Assembly: GCF_016654015.1 (NCBI RefSeq)
Contig: NZ_JAEPWM010000002.1
Location: 642,483-706,482, forward strand
Source of the DNA: Ramlibacter ginsenosidimutans
GTDB lineage: Bacteria; Pseudomonadota; Gammaproteobacteria; Burkholderiales; Burkholderiaceae_C
Length of the DNA: 64,000 bases
Reading direction: 5' to 3'
In this document: positions 52,758-60,381 of the stretch, in pieces
Layout: each line of letters begins with the position of its first letter
Position numbering within the stretch: position 1 is the stretch's first letter
The notes under the pieces: generated by a model
Databases searched by the model: none
Told to the model about the DNA's origin: nothing
The model's input: only the letters and a program-made list of their open reading frames with translations
Position numbers and translations under genes: made by a program

Positions 52758-53528
52758 ATGGGCGCCGGCATGGCCGGCGCGGCATTTCCGGAGCGCGCAT
52801 TGGAACAGCAACCCGAGACGCAACCGCAGCGCCTCTCCCGGATCGTGGCCGCCATCGCTGCGTGTTCGCGCAGCCAGGCCGAGCAGTACATCGTGGAAGG
52901 CTGGGTGCGGGTCGACGGCAAGGTCGTGGACGTGCCGCAGGAGCGCGTGCGACCCGGACAGCGCGTGGAGCTCGCTCCGAACGCGCGCCTGCAAGCCGCC
53001 GGACCCGCCACCCTGCTCGTGCACAAGCCCGCGGGCATGCACGGCGCACAGGCGCTTGCTTCGGTGGGCGCGGCGACGCACTGGAGCGGCGATGCTTCCG
53101 GCATTCGCCGCATCAAGAGCCATGGCGTCGGGCAGGTGGAACTGCTCCCGCTGCCGCCGCCGGCAAGCGGGTTGGCCGTGTTCAGCCAGGACGGGCGCAT
53201 CGTGCGCAAGCTCACCGAGGACGCGCTGCTGGTCGAACAGGAGCTCGTCGTGGAGGTCACGGGCACCATCGTGCCCAATGGTCTCGAGCGCCTGGGCCGC
53301 GGCTTCGTACTGGAGGGCCGCACGGTGCCGCCCGCGCGCGTGAGCTGGCAGAGCGAGGCGCGCCTGCGTTTCGCAGCCAAGGGCATCGCGCCGGACCGGG
53401 TACCCGCGATCTGCGCGCACGTGGGGCTCACCGTCACGGCCATCCGGCGCCTGCGCATCGGCCGCGTCGCGCTGGCCGGCCTGCCGCCAGGGCAGTGGCG
53501 CTACCTGGCGCCGGCGGAGCGCTTCTAG
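52758..53528 (+). CDS. RsuA/RluF-like pseudouridine synthase lacking catalytic Asp
   Basis: The 256-residue protein has an N-terminal S4 RNA-binding domain (RLSRIVAAIAACSRSQAEQY, VRVDGKVVDVPQERVRPGQR) and an RsuA-type catalytic fold (LLVHKPAGMHG; LAVFSQDGRIVRKLTE; VVEVTGTI). The family active-site motif G-R-L-D-x-x-T-x-G-L is here P-L-P-P-P-A-S-G-L (ELLPLPPPASGLAVF), so the nucleophilic Asp is replaced in the Pro run. It should bind RNA but not isomerise uridine. It may be a binding or regulatory paralogue. The start at 52758 is uncertain; the S4 domain begins at about residue 25. Confidence 0.87.
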   Translation: MGAGMAGAAFPERALEQQPETQPQRLSRIVAAIAACSRSQAEQYIVEGWVRVDGKVVDVPQERVRPGQRVELAPNARLQAAGPATLLVHKPAGMHGAQALASVGAATHWSGDASGIRRIKSHGVGQVELLPLPPPASGLAVFSQDGRIVRKLTEDALLVEQELVVEVTGTIVPNGLERLGRGFVLEGRTVPPARVSWQSEARLRFAAKGIAPDRVPAICAHVGLTVTAIRRLRIGRVALAGLPPGQWRYLAPAERF

Positions 53529-53544
53529 GGAGCCTGCTCCTGGC

Positions 53545-54021
53545 TCAGGGCCTCTCCACCGCGTAACGCGGGGGCGCCTGCGTGCCCACCGAGAGCAGGT
53601 TGACCACGCCCATCACGTCGTCGACCAGCAGCACCGATTTCTCCATCGCCTCGGCCTGCGCCGGCGTCTGCACGCAGCCCATGAGCGTGACCAGCCGGCG
53701 CTCGCCCAGCACCCACACGCTGGTGTCGTCGAAGCGGCCATCGCGCTGGATGTACTGCTTCACGCGCGGGATGATCTCCTTGTCGTACAGGTAGGAGTTC
53801 GGCAGCCGGCAGCGGCCCGAGTAGTAGCAGCTCGTGCCGTGCTGCGCGCGCACGTGTTCTGCCTTGCGCACCTCTTCTTCCGTATAGCCGGGCGGCCGCG
53901 GAACCGGACAGCCCGGCAGCGCGGAGGTCACCTGCAGGAACGGGTCGTCGAAGGCATTGCGGCGCTCTTGCGCGCAGGCCGCTGTCGCGAGCAGGAGCGT
54001 GGCGAGGAGGACGGTTCGCAT
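53545..54021 (-). CDS. BON-domain secreted protein
   Basis: The 158-residue protein has a signal peptide (MRTVLLATLLLATAACAQER, possible lipobox ATAAC). It is followed by a Cys-rich linker (GTSCYYSGRCRLPNSYLYDK) and a BON domain (RVKQYIQRDGRFDDTSVWVL, GERRLVTLMGCVQTPAQAEA, VDDVMGVVNLLSVG). BON proteins sit at the outer membrane or periplasm and are linked to envelope stability. The Cys pairs suggest disulfides. Confidence 0.88.
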   Translation of the reverse strand: MRTVLLATLLLATAACAQERRNAFDDPFLQVTSALPGCPVPRPPGYTEEEVRKAEHVRAQHGTSCYYSGRCRLPNSYLYDKEIIPRVKQYIQRDGRFDDTSVWVLGERRLVTLMGCVQTPAQAEAMEKSVLLVDDVMGVVNLLSVGTQAPPRYAVERP

Positions 54022-54074
54022 GTAGCTTCGGTGCAGGGCAATGGAATGGGCCCGATCTTCGCACTGCGGCGCAG

Positions 54075-54221
54075 AAGCTGGGGTTCGCCTGCGGCTCACC
54101 ACCAGCCTACGGTTCGCCTGCGCCTCACCACCAGCCTACGGTTGGTGCGGCTCACCACCAGCCTACGGTTCGCGGCGCGGCCGGCCTTCGTAGGCTGGCG
54201 GTGAGCAACGCGAACCCCAGC
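54075..54221. repeat. compound family A repeat array
   Basis: Three tandem right arms (each ending CTCACCACCAGCCTACGGTT) with the first preceded by AGCTGGGGTTCGCC, followed by an inverted left arm GTAGGCTGGCGGTGAGC and GAACCCCAGC. The unit spacing is about 29 bases for the first two and shorter for the third. It lies between the start of the BON-protein gene and the stop of the AbrB-type gene, both on the minus strand. Same family as 3078 and 11040. Confidence 0.85.
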
Positions 54222-54252
54222 GATCCTGCGGCCCGCCGCATGCCCGCCCCGC

Positions 54253-55344
54253 TCAGACCCGGTGCTTGCGCCGGTGCAGGTGGCTCGCCAGCGTGCGCGC
54301 AATCGTCGGCCCCGTGGCCATGACGAACAGCATGCGCAGCACCTGCATGGTCAGCACGAAGGGGACGTCCACCGGCGTGGACGCCGCGATGATCGCCACC
54401 GAGTCGGCGCCGCCGGGGCTGGTCGCGAGGTAGGCGGTGAGCGGGTCCACGTGCGCCCAGCGCACCAGCGCCGCGGCGAAGGCGCCGCAGGCGAGGATCA
54501 GCAGGAAGATCGCCGCCAGCACCTGGGGCAGCGACTTCAGCGTGACGCGCAGCACCTCCCGGTTGAATCGCATGCCGATGGTCCAGCCCACGAAGGCATA
54601 GGCCACCGCGAGCATCAGCGGCGGCAGTTCGATGTGGATGTGGGCGAAGTCCTGCAGCACGAACCCGGCGAGCATCGGCAGCAGCAGCCCGCCCGCGGGC
54701 AGGCGCAGGCGCGCGCCGATGACCGCGCCGCCCAGCGCGACCGCGAGCGTGGCGAGCAGGCCGCCCCAGTCGCCCGGCGGCTGCAGCAGGGACGCGCTGA
54801 CGGCCGCGGCGGGCGCGGCCCCGCTGCTGCGCATCCACCAGTGGGCGACCAGCGAAGCCGTGAACGAAACGCACACCACCCGCAGGTATTGCATGAAGGC
54901 GACCAGGCGCACGTCCGATCCGTGCGCCTCCGCCATGATCATCATCGCGGAGGCCGCGCCGGGCGCCGAGCCCCAGACCGCCGTGTCGCCGGGCAGCACG
55001 TTCCAGTGCGACAGCGCCCAGCCGAGCGCGTTCGCCAGCACCGTGACCGCGAGCACGCCGACGATGAAGACCAGCCAGTGCTCGGACAGCGTGGAGAGGA
55101 TGGACACCGGCACGCCGCGCGCGATGAGGCAGCCGATGACGCCTTGCGCGCCGACGAAGCCCAGCCGCGGCACGGACACATCCGAGCCGGAGAGCGCCAT
55201 CAGGATCGCGGCGACCATGGGTCCCAGCAGGCGGGCCGCCGGCACGCCGGTCGCGTCGAAGGCGATGGAGAGGACGATGGACAGCAGCACCAGGACGGTC
55301 CACCGCAGTTGTTGTCGGGTGGGCGTCAGTCGGCGGCGGTGCAT
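54253..55344 (-). CDS. AbrB-family (PF05145) membrane protein
   Basis: The 363-residue inner-membrane protein has about ten hydrophobic segments in two repeats. Each repeat has a G-A-x-A-A-M-M or P-G-G-A-D-S pattern (GSAPGAASAMMIMAEAHGSD; TSPGGADSVAIIAASTPVDV), the signature of the AbrB/YGGT-like ammonia-monooxygenase-regulator-named family. Despite that label, the family is probably a transporter. It is not related to the DNA-binding AbrB. Followed by a family A repeat. Confidence 0.9.
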   Translation of the reverse strand: MHRRRLTPTRQQLRWTVLVLLSIVLSIAFDATGVPAARLLGPMVAAILMALSGSDVSVPRLGFVGAQGVIGCLIARGVPVSILSTLSEHWLVFIVGVLAVTVLANALGWALSHWNVLPGDTAVWGSAPGAASAMMIMAEAHGSDVRLVAFMQYLRVVCVSFTASLVAHWWMRSSGAAPAAAVSASLLQPPGDWGGLLATLAVALGGAVIGARLRLPAGGLLLPMLAGFVLQDFAHIHIELPPLMLAVAYAFVGWTIGMRFNREVLRVTLKSLPQVLAAIFLLILACGAFAAALVRWAHVDPLTAYLATSPGGADSVAIIAASTPVDVPFVLTMQVLRMLFVMATGPTIARTLASHLHRRKHRV

Positions 55345-55464
55345 GCGGATTCCTGCACCGATTATCCCTGCTGTGCCGGTGGGCCATGACCCGCGACGTC
55401 ATGGACCCGCGTGCACGCACTGCGAAGAATCGTGTCCATCGATTCCCAACCCAAGGAGCCCACG

Positions 55465-55845
55465 ATGGAAACGCTTGCCGCCTACGAACGACTGGTCGAC
55501 GCGCATCTCGCAGCCTATTGCGAGCCGGACGCCGCGCGCCGCCTTGCGCTGGTCCGCGAGACCTGGAGCGTGGAGGGCCGGCTGGTGGACCCGCCGCTGG
55601 AGGCGCGCGGCCACGCCGGCATCGCCGACCAGGCCGCGACGCTGCTGTCGCAGTTCCCCGGCCACCGCTTCGAGCGCACCAGCGCGCTCGACCTGCATCA
55701 CCAGTTCCTGCGCTACGGCTGGCGGCTGTGCAATCCCGCGGGCGAGACCGTTCTCGCCGGCGTGGACTTCATGGACCTGGACGTGGACGGGCGCATCGCC
55801 CGCGTGGTCGGCTTCTTCGGCGCGGAACCCGCCGTGAAAGCCTGA
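55465..55845 (+). CDS. SnoaL-like (NTF2-fold) protein
   Basis: A 126-residue protein with an NTF2-like fold (YERLVDAHLAAYCEPDAARR, VEGRLVDPPLEARGHAGIAD, and the C-terminal VDFMDLDVDGRIARVVGFFG). AAGGAG precedes the ATG. SnoaL-like proteins are small-molecule binding or isomerase folds; no specific role can be assigned. Convergent with the CBS-domain gene after 6 bases. Confidence 0.87.
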   Translation: METLAAYERLVDAHLAAYCEPDAARRLALVRETWSVEGRLVDPPLEARGHAGIADQAATLLSQFPGHRFERTSALDLHHQFLRYGWRLCNPAGETVLAGVDFMDLDVDGRIARVVGFFGAEPAVKA

Positions 55846-55851
55846 GGCGCC

Positions 55852-56433
55852 TCAGAGCAGCGCGGCCTCGATCTCGGCGAAGGACTTCGCCTCGGAGGGC
55901 AGTTGCAGCGGCATTCCGAGCTGGCGCGCGATCTGCGACAGCGAGATGATGCCGCGCACCTCGCGCTGCCCGTCGGGGCCGACCTGCACGACCAGGGCAT
56001 GGTGCCGGCGCGCGCGCTGCAGGCTCGCCACCACCTGGCCGACGCGGGCCGATTGCACGGCGTGCATGTCGAAGGCTTCCAGCCGGTCGGCCGGCGTCAT
56101 CACGTCGGAGACGAGGATTTCGTCGTGGCGGATGCGCCGCTCCTGCGCGACCGCGACCGGCTTTTCGCCGAGGATGTCGTTGGTGGTGATGATGCCGGCC
56201 AGCGACTGGTAGTCGTCCATCGCCAGCAGCATGCGCACCCCGCGCCGCATCATCAGCGCGTGCGCACCGTCCATGGTCTCGCGCGGCGACACCACGGCGG
56301 CGGAGACGCGCTTGAGGTCGGTCATCACGAGCACGGCCGGCGAGTCGAGCGTCACGCCGGGTTGCCCCTGTTCGGGACGACACACGCGGATGGTGCCGAT
56401 CTTCGGCAGGACGGGCAGCGCGCTATAGGCCAT
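55852..56433 (-). CDS. CBS-domain pair protein
   Basis: The 193-residue protein carries two CBS domains: the first about 38-110 (SPRETMDGAHALMMRRGVRM, MDDYQSLAGIITTNDILGEK), the second about 115-180 (VSDVMTPADRLEAF, HALVV...GIISLSQIARQLGM). It lacks any catalytic domain. Such stand-alone CBS proteins bind adenosine nucleotides and regulate partners. The start MAYSALPVLPKIGTIRV gives a short linker before CBS1. Confidence 0.9.
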   Translation of the reverse strand: MAYSALPVLPKIGTIRVCRPEQGQPGVTLDSPAVLVMTDLKRVSAAVVSPRETMDGAHALMMRRGVRMLLAMDDYQSLAGIITTNDILGEKPVAVAQERRIRHDEILVSDVMTPADRLEAFDMHAVQSARVGQVVASLQRARRHHALVVQVGPDGQREVRGIISLSQIARQLGMPLQLPSEAKSFAEIEAALL

Positions 56434-56722
56434 GGAAAGGACCTCCTTGTCCCATGGACGCCATGATGTCCCCAATGGTTCCCCGCGGCAAACCCTTGCG
56501 TCCGCAAACCTTGCTGCCTGCGCGGAAATTACCTCGCAGGACGATAAAATGGGTTGCGCATGCACCAGGATGGCTTCGCAGCCGATGCCGGTCGCAACGG
56601 ATCAGCAGGCGCGTGGAAGCAGCCGGTGGCGAGCTGCGCACCGGCAGCATGCGTGCTCGACCGTAGTACTCGTCGACGATGTCGAACGCCGCCGCGCCCG
56701 TGGCGGCGTCGCGCAGCGCGGG

Positions 56723-56950
56723 TCAGGGCGAGCGATGCAGGCGCGGCGCGGACAGGGCCTGCAGGCTCTGGGCGATCGCCACGTCGACATCCGGCCACCG
56801 GCCGGCGAGCTGCGCGGCCGCCAGGGCTTTCTGCAGCGCCTGCAGCTCCCGCACGCCGGGGGCGACCTTCACCTGCGCGATCGCGGCCGCGGGATTGCCG
56901 GCGCGCAGCAGCGCCATCACCTTGTCGGGCCAGGGAGAGGGGCGGGCCAC
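56723..56950 (-). CDS. small helical hypothetical protein (75 aa)
   Basis: The 75-residue Ala-rich helical protein (MARPSPWPDKVMALLRAGNP, VRELQALQKALAAAQL). The pattern looks like a tetratricopeptide-type helix pair. No family recognised. It precedes a lone receiver gene on the same strand (43 bases apart). The 289-base gap to the CBS gene holds no gene I can support. Confidence 0.6.
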   Translation of the reverse strand: MARPSPWPDKVMALLRAGNPAAAIAQVKVAPGVRELQALQKALAAAQLAGRWPDVDVAIAQSLQALSAPRLHRSP

Positions 56951-56993
56951 GGGACTTCCAGGAGTGGAGGAACCGGCATTGTGCCGTCCGCGC

Positions 56994-57389
56994 TCAGTCC
57001 GCCGCGTCCTTGTCCGCAGCCGACGCTGCGACCTGCGCCAGCCAGGAGATGAAGCCGGCGGTGTCGGCCTTGTCGAACGCCGCTTCCGCGCCGAGGCGCA
57101 GGCAGTGCGCGCGGATGCCCTCGCTCATGTAGCCGCTGAAGCCGACGATGCGCGCCTGCCCGCGGTTGGCCGCCGCGTGCGCAATGACCCCGAAGCCGGA
57201 ACCCTGGTCCAGCATCAGGTCCGCGATGCACACGTCCCACTCGCCCGGGTGTTCGGTCAGCCAGAGCTTCGCTTCCGCCTCGGTGGCGGCTCTCCCGACC
57301 AGCCGCAAGCCGCCGATGGAGGACAGCAGCTCCCCGATCAGCGCGTGCATGCTGGCCAGGTCTTCGGCGAGAAAGACCCGGAGCTCCAT
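56994..57389 (-). CDS. single-domain response regulator (receiver only)
   Basis: The 131-residue receiver-only protein: E9/D10 (VFLAED), phospho-Asp57 (CIADLMLDQGSGF), Ser85 (GFSGYMS) and Lys107 (FDKAD). It is a close paralogue of 631-1020; Asp57 falls at the same position in both. There is no output domain and no kinase is linked. The ATG at 57389 (MELRVFLAED) marks strand 1. Confidence 0.85.
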   Translation of the reverse strand: MELRVFLAEDLASMHALIGELLSSIGGLRLVGRAATEAEAKLWLTEHPGEWDVCIADLMLDQGSGFGVIAHAAANRGQARIVGFSGYMSEGIRAHCLRLGAEAAFDKADTAGFISWLAQVAASAADKDAAD

Positions 57390-57669
57390 GGCTTCAATGA
57401 CGACTAGGGAAATTGTTGCGCAGCGGCGTGCCGACCCGACATCGACGGGGTGTAACTGCGGTCCCGGCCCACACGGGCCGTCGGCATCCGCCGGCCGGGG
57501 ATACGGCGTGGTTCGCTTGACACAGCCATGGCACCGTGCGCGACGACGGGCGGCAAGCACCGTCGTGGCTGGGCGCGGGCGAGGCCGGCCGTGGCATTTT
57601 CACGCATGCACCGCGAATGCTTCCACGGCCGAGCTCGCTGCAGTGCGCAGCCTGCTACGTTCCGCGCCC

Positions 57670-58506
57670 ATGATCGAGCAGAAGGAAGCACCGCTGGTGC
57701 AGGTGGAGGCGAGCGTGGCGGCGCTGCGCCAGGACGGCATCACGGCCTGCCGGGGCGCGTTTGCGCGCGAGTGGGTCGAGGCGCTGCGCGAAGACATGAT
57801 GACCTGCTTCTGGGACGCGATCCAGCGTCCCGGCGGGGCAGTCGGCCGCGGTCCGCGGCGCTGGTACGTGGAGGCGCATCCGCAGTCCTTCCGCGGCTTC
57901 GCGGACCTGGTCACGCACCCCTGGGTCGCGGCGATGTGCGAAGCCGTGCTGGGCCCGCGCTACGAGATCGTGGAGATCGGGCTGGACGTGCCCTTCCAGG
58001 GCGCGCAGTACCAGCCCTGGCATCGCGACTTCCCCTCCCCGCGCGAGACGTACGAGGACAGGCGCATCACCTCGCTGGCCTTCAACGTCAGCGGCGTCGA
58101 CGTGACGCCCGACATGGGCCCGCTGGAAGTGGCGCACGGCACCCAGTGGGAGCGGGGCCGCGACTGGCAGGCCGGCATGTTCCCGCCGGCCAGCGAGCTC
58201 GCGCGCTACGACGGGCTGGCCGTGCGCAAGTTCCCGCAGGCCGGGGACATCAGCTGCCGCTCGGCGCTGACCATCCACCGCGGCACGGCGCACGCTTCGC
58301 CCATCTGCCGGCCCGTGCTGGTCCTGGGCGTGGATGCGCCGGGCGCCGGCCACGCGGCTTTGCATGACGTGATGGTCACGCGGGAGTACTACGAAGCACT
58401 GCCTGTGCTCGCGCGCGAGCACCTCGTGTGCCGCGTGGTGGACCAGCTGGTGCCGATCGTGCAGAAGCACCAGATCGAGGGACTGGTGATGGGCGCGCGG
58501 CCCTGA
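57670..58506 (+). CDS. phytanoyl-CoA dioxygenase-family protein
   Basis: The 278-residue Fe(II)/2-oxoglutarate dioxygenase of the PhyH group. The facial triad is His118-x-Asp120 (QPWHRDFPSP) and a distal His in ALTIHRGTAH, with DMGPLEVAHGTQWERG characteristic of the fold. It likely hydroxylates a small organic molecule. It is 74 bases upstream of a mandelate-racemase-like gene and may form one catabolic unit with it and RraA. The 280-base gap before it shows no gene. Confidence 0.88.
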   Translation: MIEQKEAPLVQVEASVAALRQDGITACRGAFAREWVEALREDMMTCFWDAIQRPGGAVGRGPRRWYVEAHPQSFRGFADLVTHPWVAAMCEAVLGPRYEIVEIGLDVPFQGAQYQPWHRDFPSPRETYEDRRITSLAFNVSGVDVTPDMGPLEVAHGTQWERGRDWQAGMFPPASELARYDGLAVRKFPQAGDISCRSALTIHRGTAHASPICRPVLVLGVDAPGAGHAALHDVMVTREYYEALPVLAREHLVCRVVDQLVPIVQKHQIEGLVMGARP

Positions 58507-58580
58507 AGCAGCGGCGCGCTGTCGCGCGCTCAAGGTAAACCACGTTGGCGCGCGGGCGGCCGTTCGCATAATAGCCGTCC

Positions 58581-59669
58581 ATGGCTGTCCTCACTGCAAT
58601 CGAGCCGGGCTACTACCGGCTTCCCCTTCCCACTGCCCTCACCGATTCCATGCACGGTGAGATGCTGGCCTTCGAACTCAATACGGTGCGCGTGCGCGAT
58701 GCCGACGGGCAGGAGGGCGTGGGCTACACCTTCACCTGCGGCCGCAATGGCGCGGCGATTGATGCCGTGCTGCGCCGCGACTTCCCGGAAGTCGCGCTCG
58801 GCCTCGATGCCGATCGCATCGAGTTCCTGTGGCAGCGCCTGTGGTGGGCTTCGCACTACGGCGGCCGCGGCGGGCCCACGGTGCTGGCGCTCTCGGCGCT
58901 GGACATCGCCTTGTGGGACCTGAAGGCGCGCCGGCTCGGCCAGCCCTTGTGGAAGCTGCTGGGCGGCCACGACCCGCGCGTGCGCTGCTACGCAGGCGGC
59001 ATCGACCTGCAGCTGAGCACGCAGGACCTGCTGCGCCAGACCGATGGCAACCTGGAGCGCGGTTTCCGCGCGATCAAGATGAAGGTGGGACGCGAGCGCC
59101 TGTCGGAAGACGTCGCGCGCGTCGCCGCGATGCGCAAGCACCTGGGGGAGGGCTTTTACCTGATGGCCGACGCGAACATGAAGTGGAGCGTGGACCAGGC
59201 GATCCGCGCGGCCCGCGCCTTCCAGCCTTACGACCTCACCTGGCTGGAGGAACCCATCATCCCCGACGACGTGGCGGGCCACGCGCGCGTGGTGCGCGAA
59301 GCCGGCATCCCGATCGCCGCGGGCGAGAACCTGCGCACGCTGTGGGAGTTCAAGCAGCTGGTCGCCGAGGGTGGCGTCACCTTCCCGGAGCCGGACGTCA
59401 CCAACTGCGGCGGCATCACCAGCTTCCTGAAGATCGCGCACCTGGCGGAGGCCTTCAACCTGCCGGTCACCTCGCACGGCGCGCACGACGTCACCGTGCA
59501 CCTGCTGGCCGCCGTGCCGAACGGAGACTTCCTCGAAGCGCACGGCTTCGGGCTCGACGCGTACATCGCCGAGCCGCTGCGCATCGAGGAGGGCTGCGCG
59601 ATCGCGCCCGACCGGCCGGGCCACGGCATCGCGTTCGACTGGGACAAGCTGCAGGCGATCCGCGCCTGA
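58581..59669 (+). CDS. mandelate racemase/muconate lactonizing-type enzyme
   Basis: The 362-residue enolase-superfamily enzyme. Capping domain (LTAIEPGYYRLPLPTAL...), then the barrel with K166-x-K168 (AIKMKVG), metal ligands Asp197 (MADANMKW), Glu223 (WLEEP) and Glu249 (AAGENLRT), and general-base His in TSHGAHDV. The K-x-K and H pattern puts it in the mandelate racemase subgroup, typically sugar-acid dehydratases or racemases. Followed by RraA-like gene 24 bases downstream. Confidence 0.93.
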   Translation: MAVLTAIEPGYYRLPLPTALTDSMHGEMLAFELNTVRVRDADGQEGVGYTFTCGRNGAAIDAVLRRDFPEVALGLDADRIEFLWQRLWWASHYGGRGGPTVLALSALDIALWDLKARRLGQPLWKLLGGHDPRVRCYAGGIDLQLSTQDLLRQTDGNLERGFRAIKMKVGRERLSEDVARVAAMRKHLGEGFYLMADANMKWSVDQAIRAARAFQPYDLTWLEEPIIPDDVAGHARVVREAGIPIAAGENLRTLWEFKQLVAEGGVTFPEPDVTNCGGITSFLKIAHLAEAFNLPVTSHGAHDVTVHLLAAVPNGDFLEAHGFGLDAYIAEPLRIEEGCAIAPDRPGHGIAFDWDKLQAIRA

Positions 59670-59693
59670 ACCACCATGACAGGAGAAGAAACG

Positions 59694-60341
59694 ATGGATC
59701 GCTGGAGCGAACGCCTGGGCCGCTGCTACACAGGCGTCGTGCACGACGTGATGCGTGCAATGGGACTGCGCGACTTCACCCTGCCGCCCGAACTGCGGCC
59801 GCTGTTCCCCGAGTTGCGGCTCGCCGGGCCGGCCTTCACCATCGACGGCCGCGTGGACCCGCGCGCCGATGCGCACGAGACGCTGCTCGCCTGGACCGGC
59901 CTGCTGTCGAAGGCGAAGCCCGGGCACATCTGGGTGTCACAGCCGAACGACCGCGTGGTCGCGCACATGGGCGAGCTCTCGGCCGAGACGCTCAAGAACA
60001 AGGGCGTGCTGGGCTGCGTCGCGGACGGCTACGTGCGCGACGTGGAGTTCCTGATCGCGATGGGCTTCCAGACCTGGTCGCGCGGCTTCACGCCGCGGGA
60101 CATCGTCGGCTACTGGCTGCCGCGGGCCGTCGACGTGGACATCCGCATCGGCGACGTGATCGTCGCGCCCGGCGACTACCTGCTGGGCGACCGCGACGGG
60201 CTGGTGCGGATTCCGCGCGCGCGCATGGACGACGTGCTGGACGAGGCGGAGACCGCGATCGCCACCGAGAACAAGGTGCGCACCGCGATCCTCGCCGGCG
60301 TGGACCCGCAGAAGGCCTACCTGGAGTTCGGGAAGTTCTAG
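59694..60341 (+). CDS. RraA-family protein (HMG/CHA aldolase-like)
   Basis: The 215-residue RraA/dimethylmenaquinone-methyltransferase-like fold. Motifs: AGPAFTIDGRVDP, LGCVADGYVRDVEFLIAMGF (the G-x-R/D-D core that binds metal and oxaloacetate-type ligands) and DVIVAPGDYLLGDRDGLVRI. The ATG at 59694 follows AGGAGAAG; an earlier ATG at 59676 adds 6 residues. Linked to a mandelate-racemase-type enzyme, an aldolase or decarboxylase role in acid catabolism is likelier than RNase E inhibition. Confidence 0.9.
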   Translation: MDRWSERLGRCYTGVVHDVMRAMGLRDFTLPPELRPLFPELRLAGPAFTIDGRVDPRADAHETLLAWTGLLSKAKPGHIWVSQPNDRVVAHMGELSAETLKNKGVLGCVADGYVRDVEFLIAMGFQTWSRGFTPRDIVGYWLPRAVDVDIRIGDVIVAPGDYLLGDRDGLVRIPRARMDDVLDEAETAIATENKVRTAILAGVDPQKAYLEFGKF

Positions 60342-60381
60342 CGCCGGGCGTGCGCACATCGGCGCTGTGGAATGATGCGGG

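Noticed and set aside
54075..54221. CRISPR array suggested by regularly spaced CAGCCTAC units
   Set aside because: Only three or four units, no unique spacers of constant length, an inverted copy in the array, and no cas genes; it fits the family A repeat.
54253..55344. DNA-binding AbrB regulator
   Set aside because: The protein has about ten membrane segments; it belongs to the unrelated membrane family that shares the name.
56557..56720. A VVLVDD-like stretch suggesting a remnant of another receiver
   Set aside because: Only six residues match and the surrounding frame is Arg-rich; not enough to call a pseudogene.
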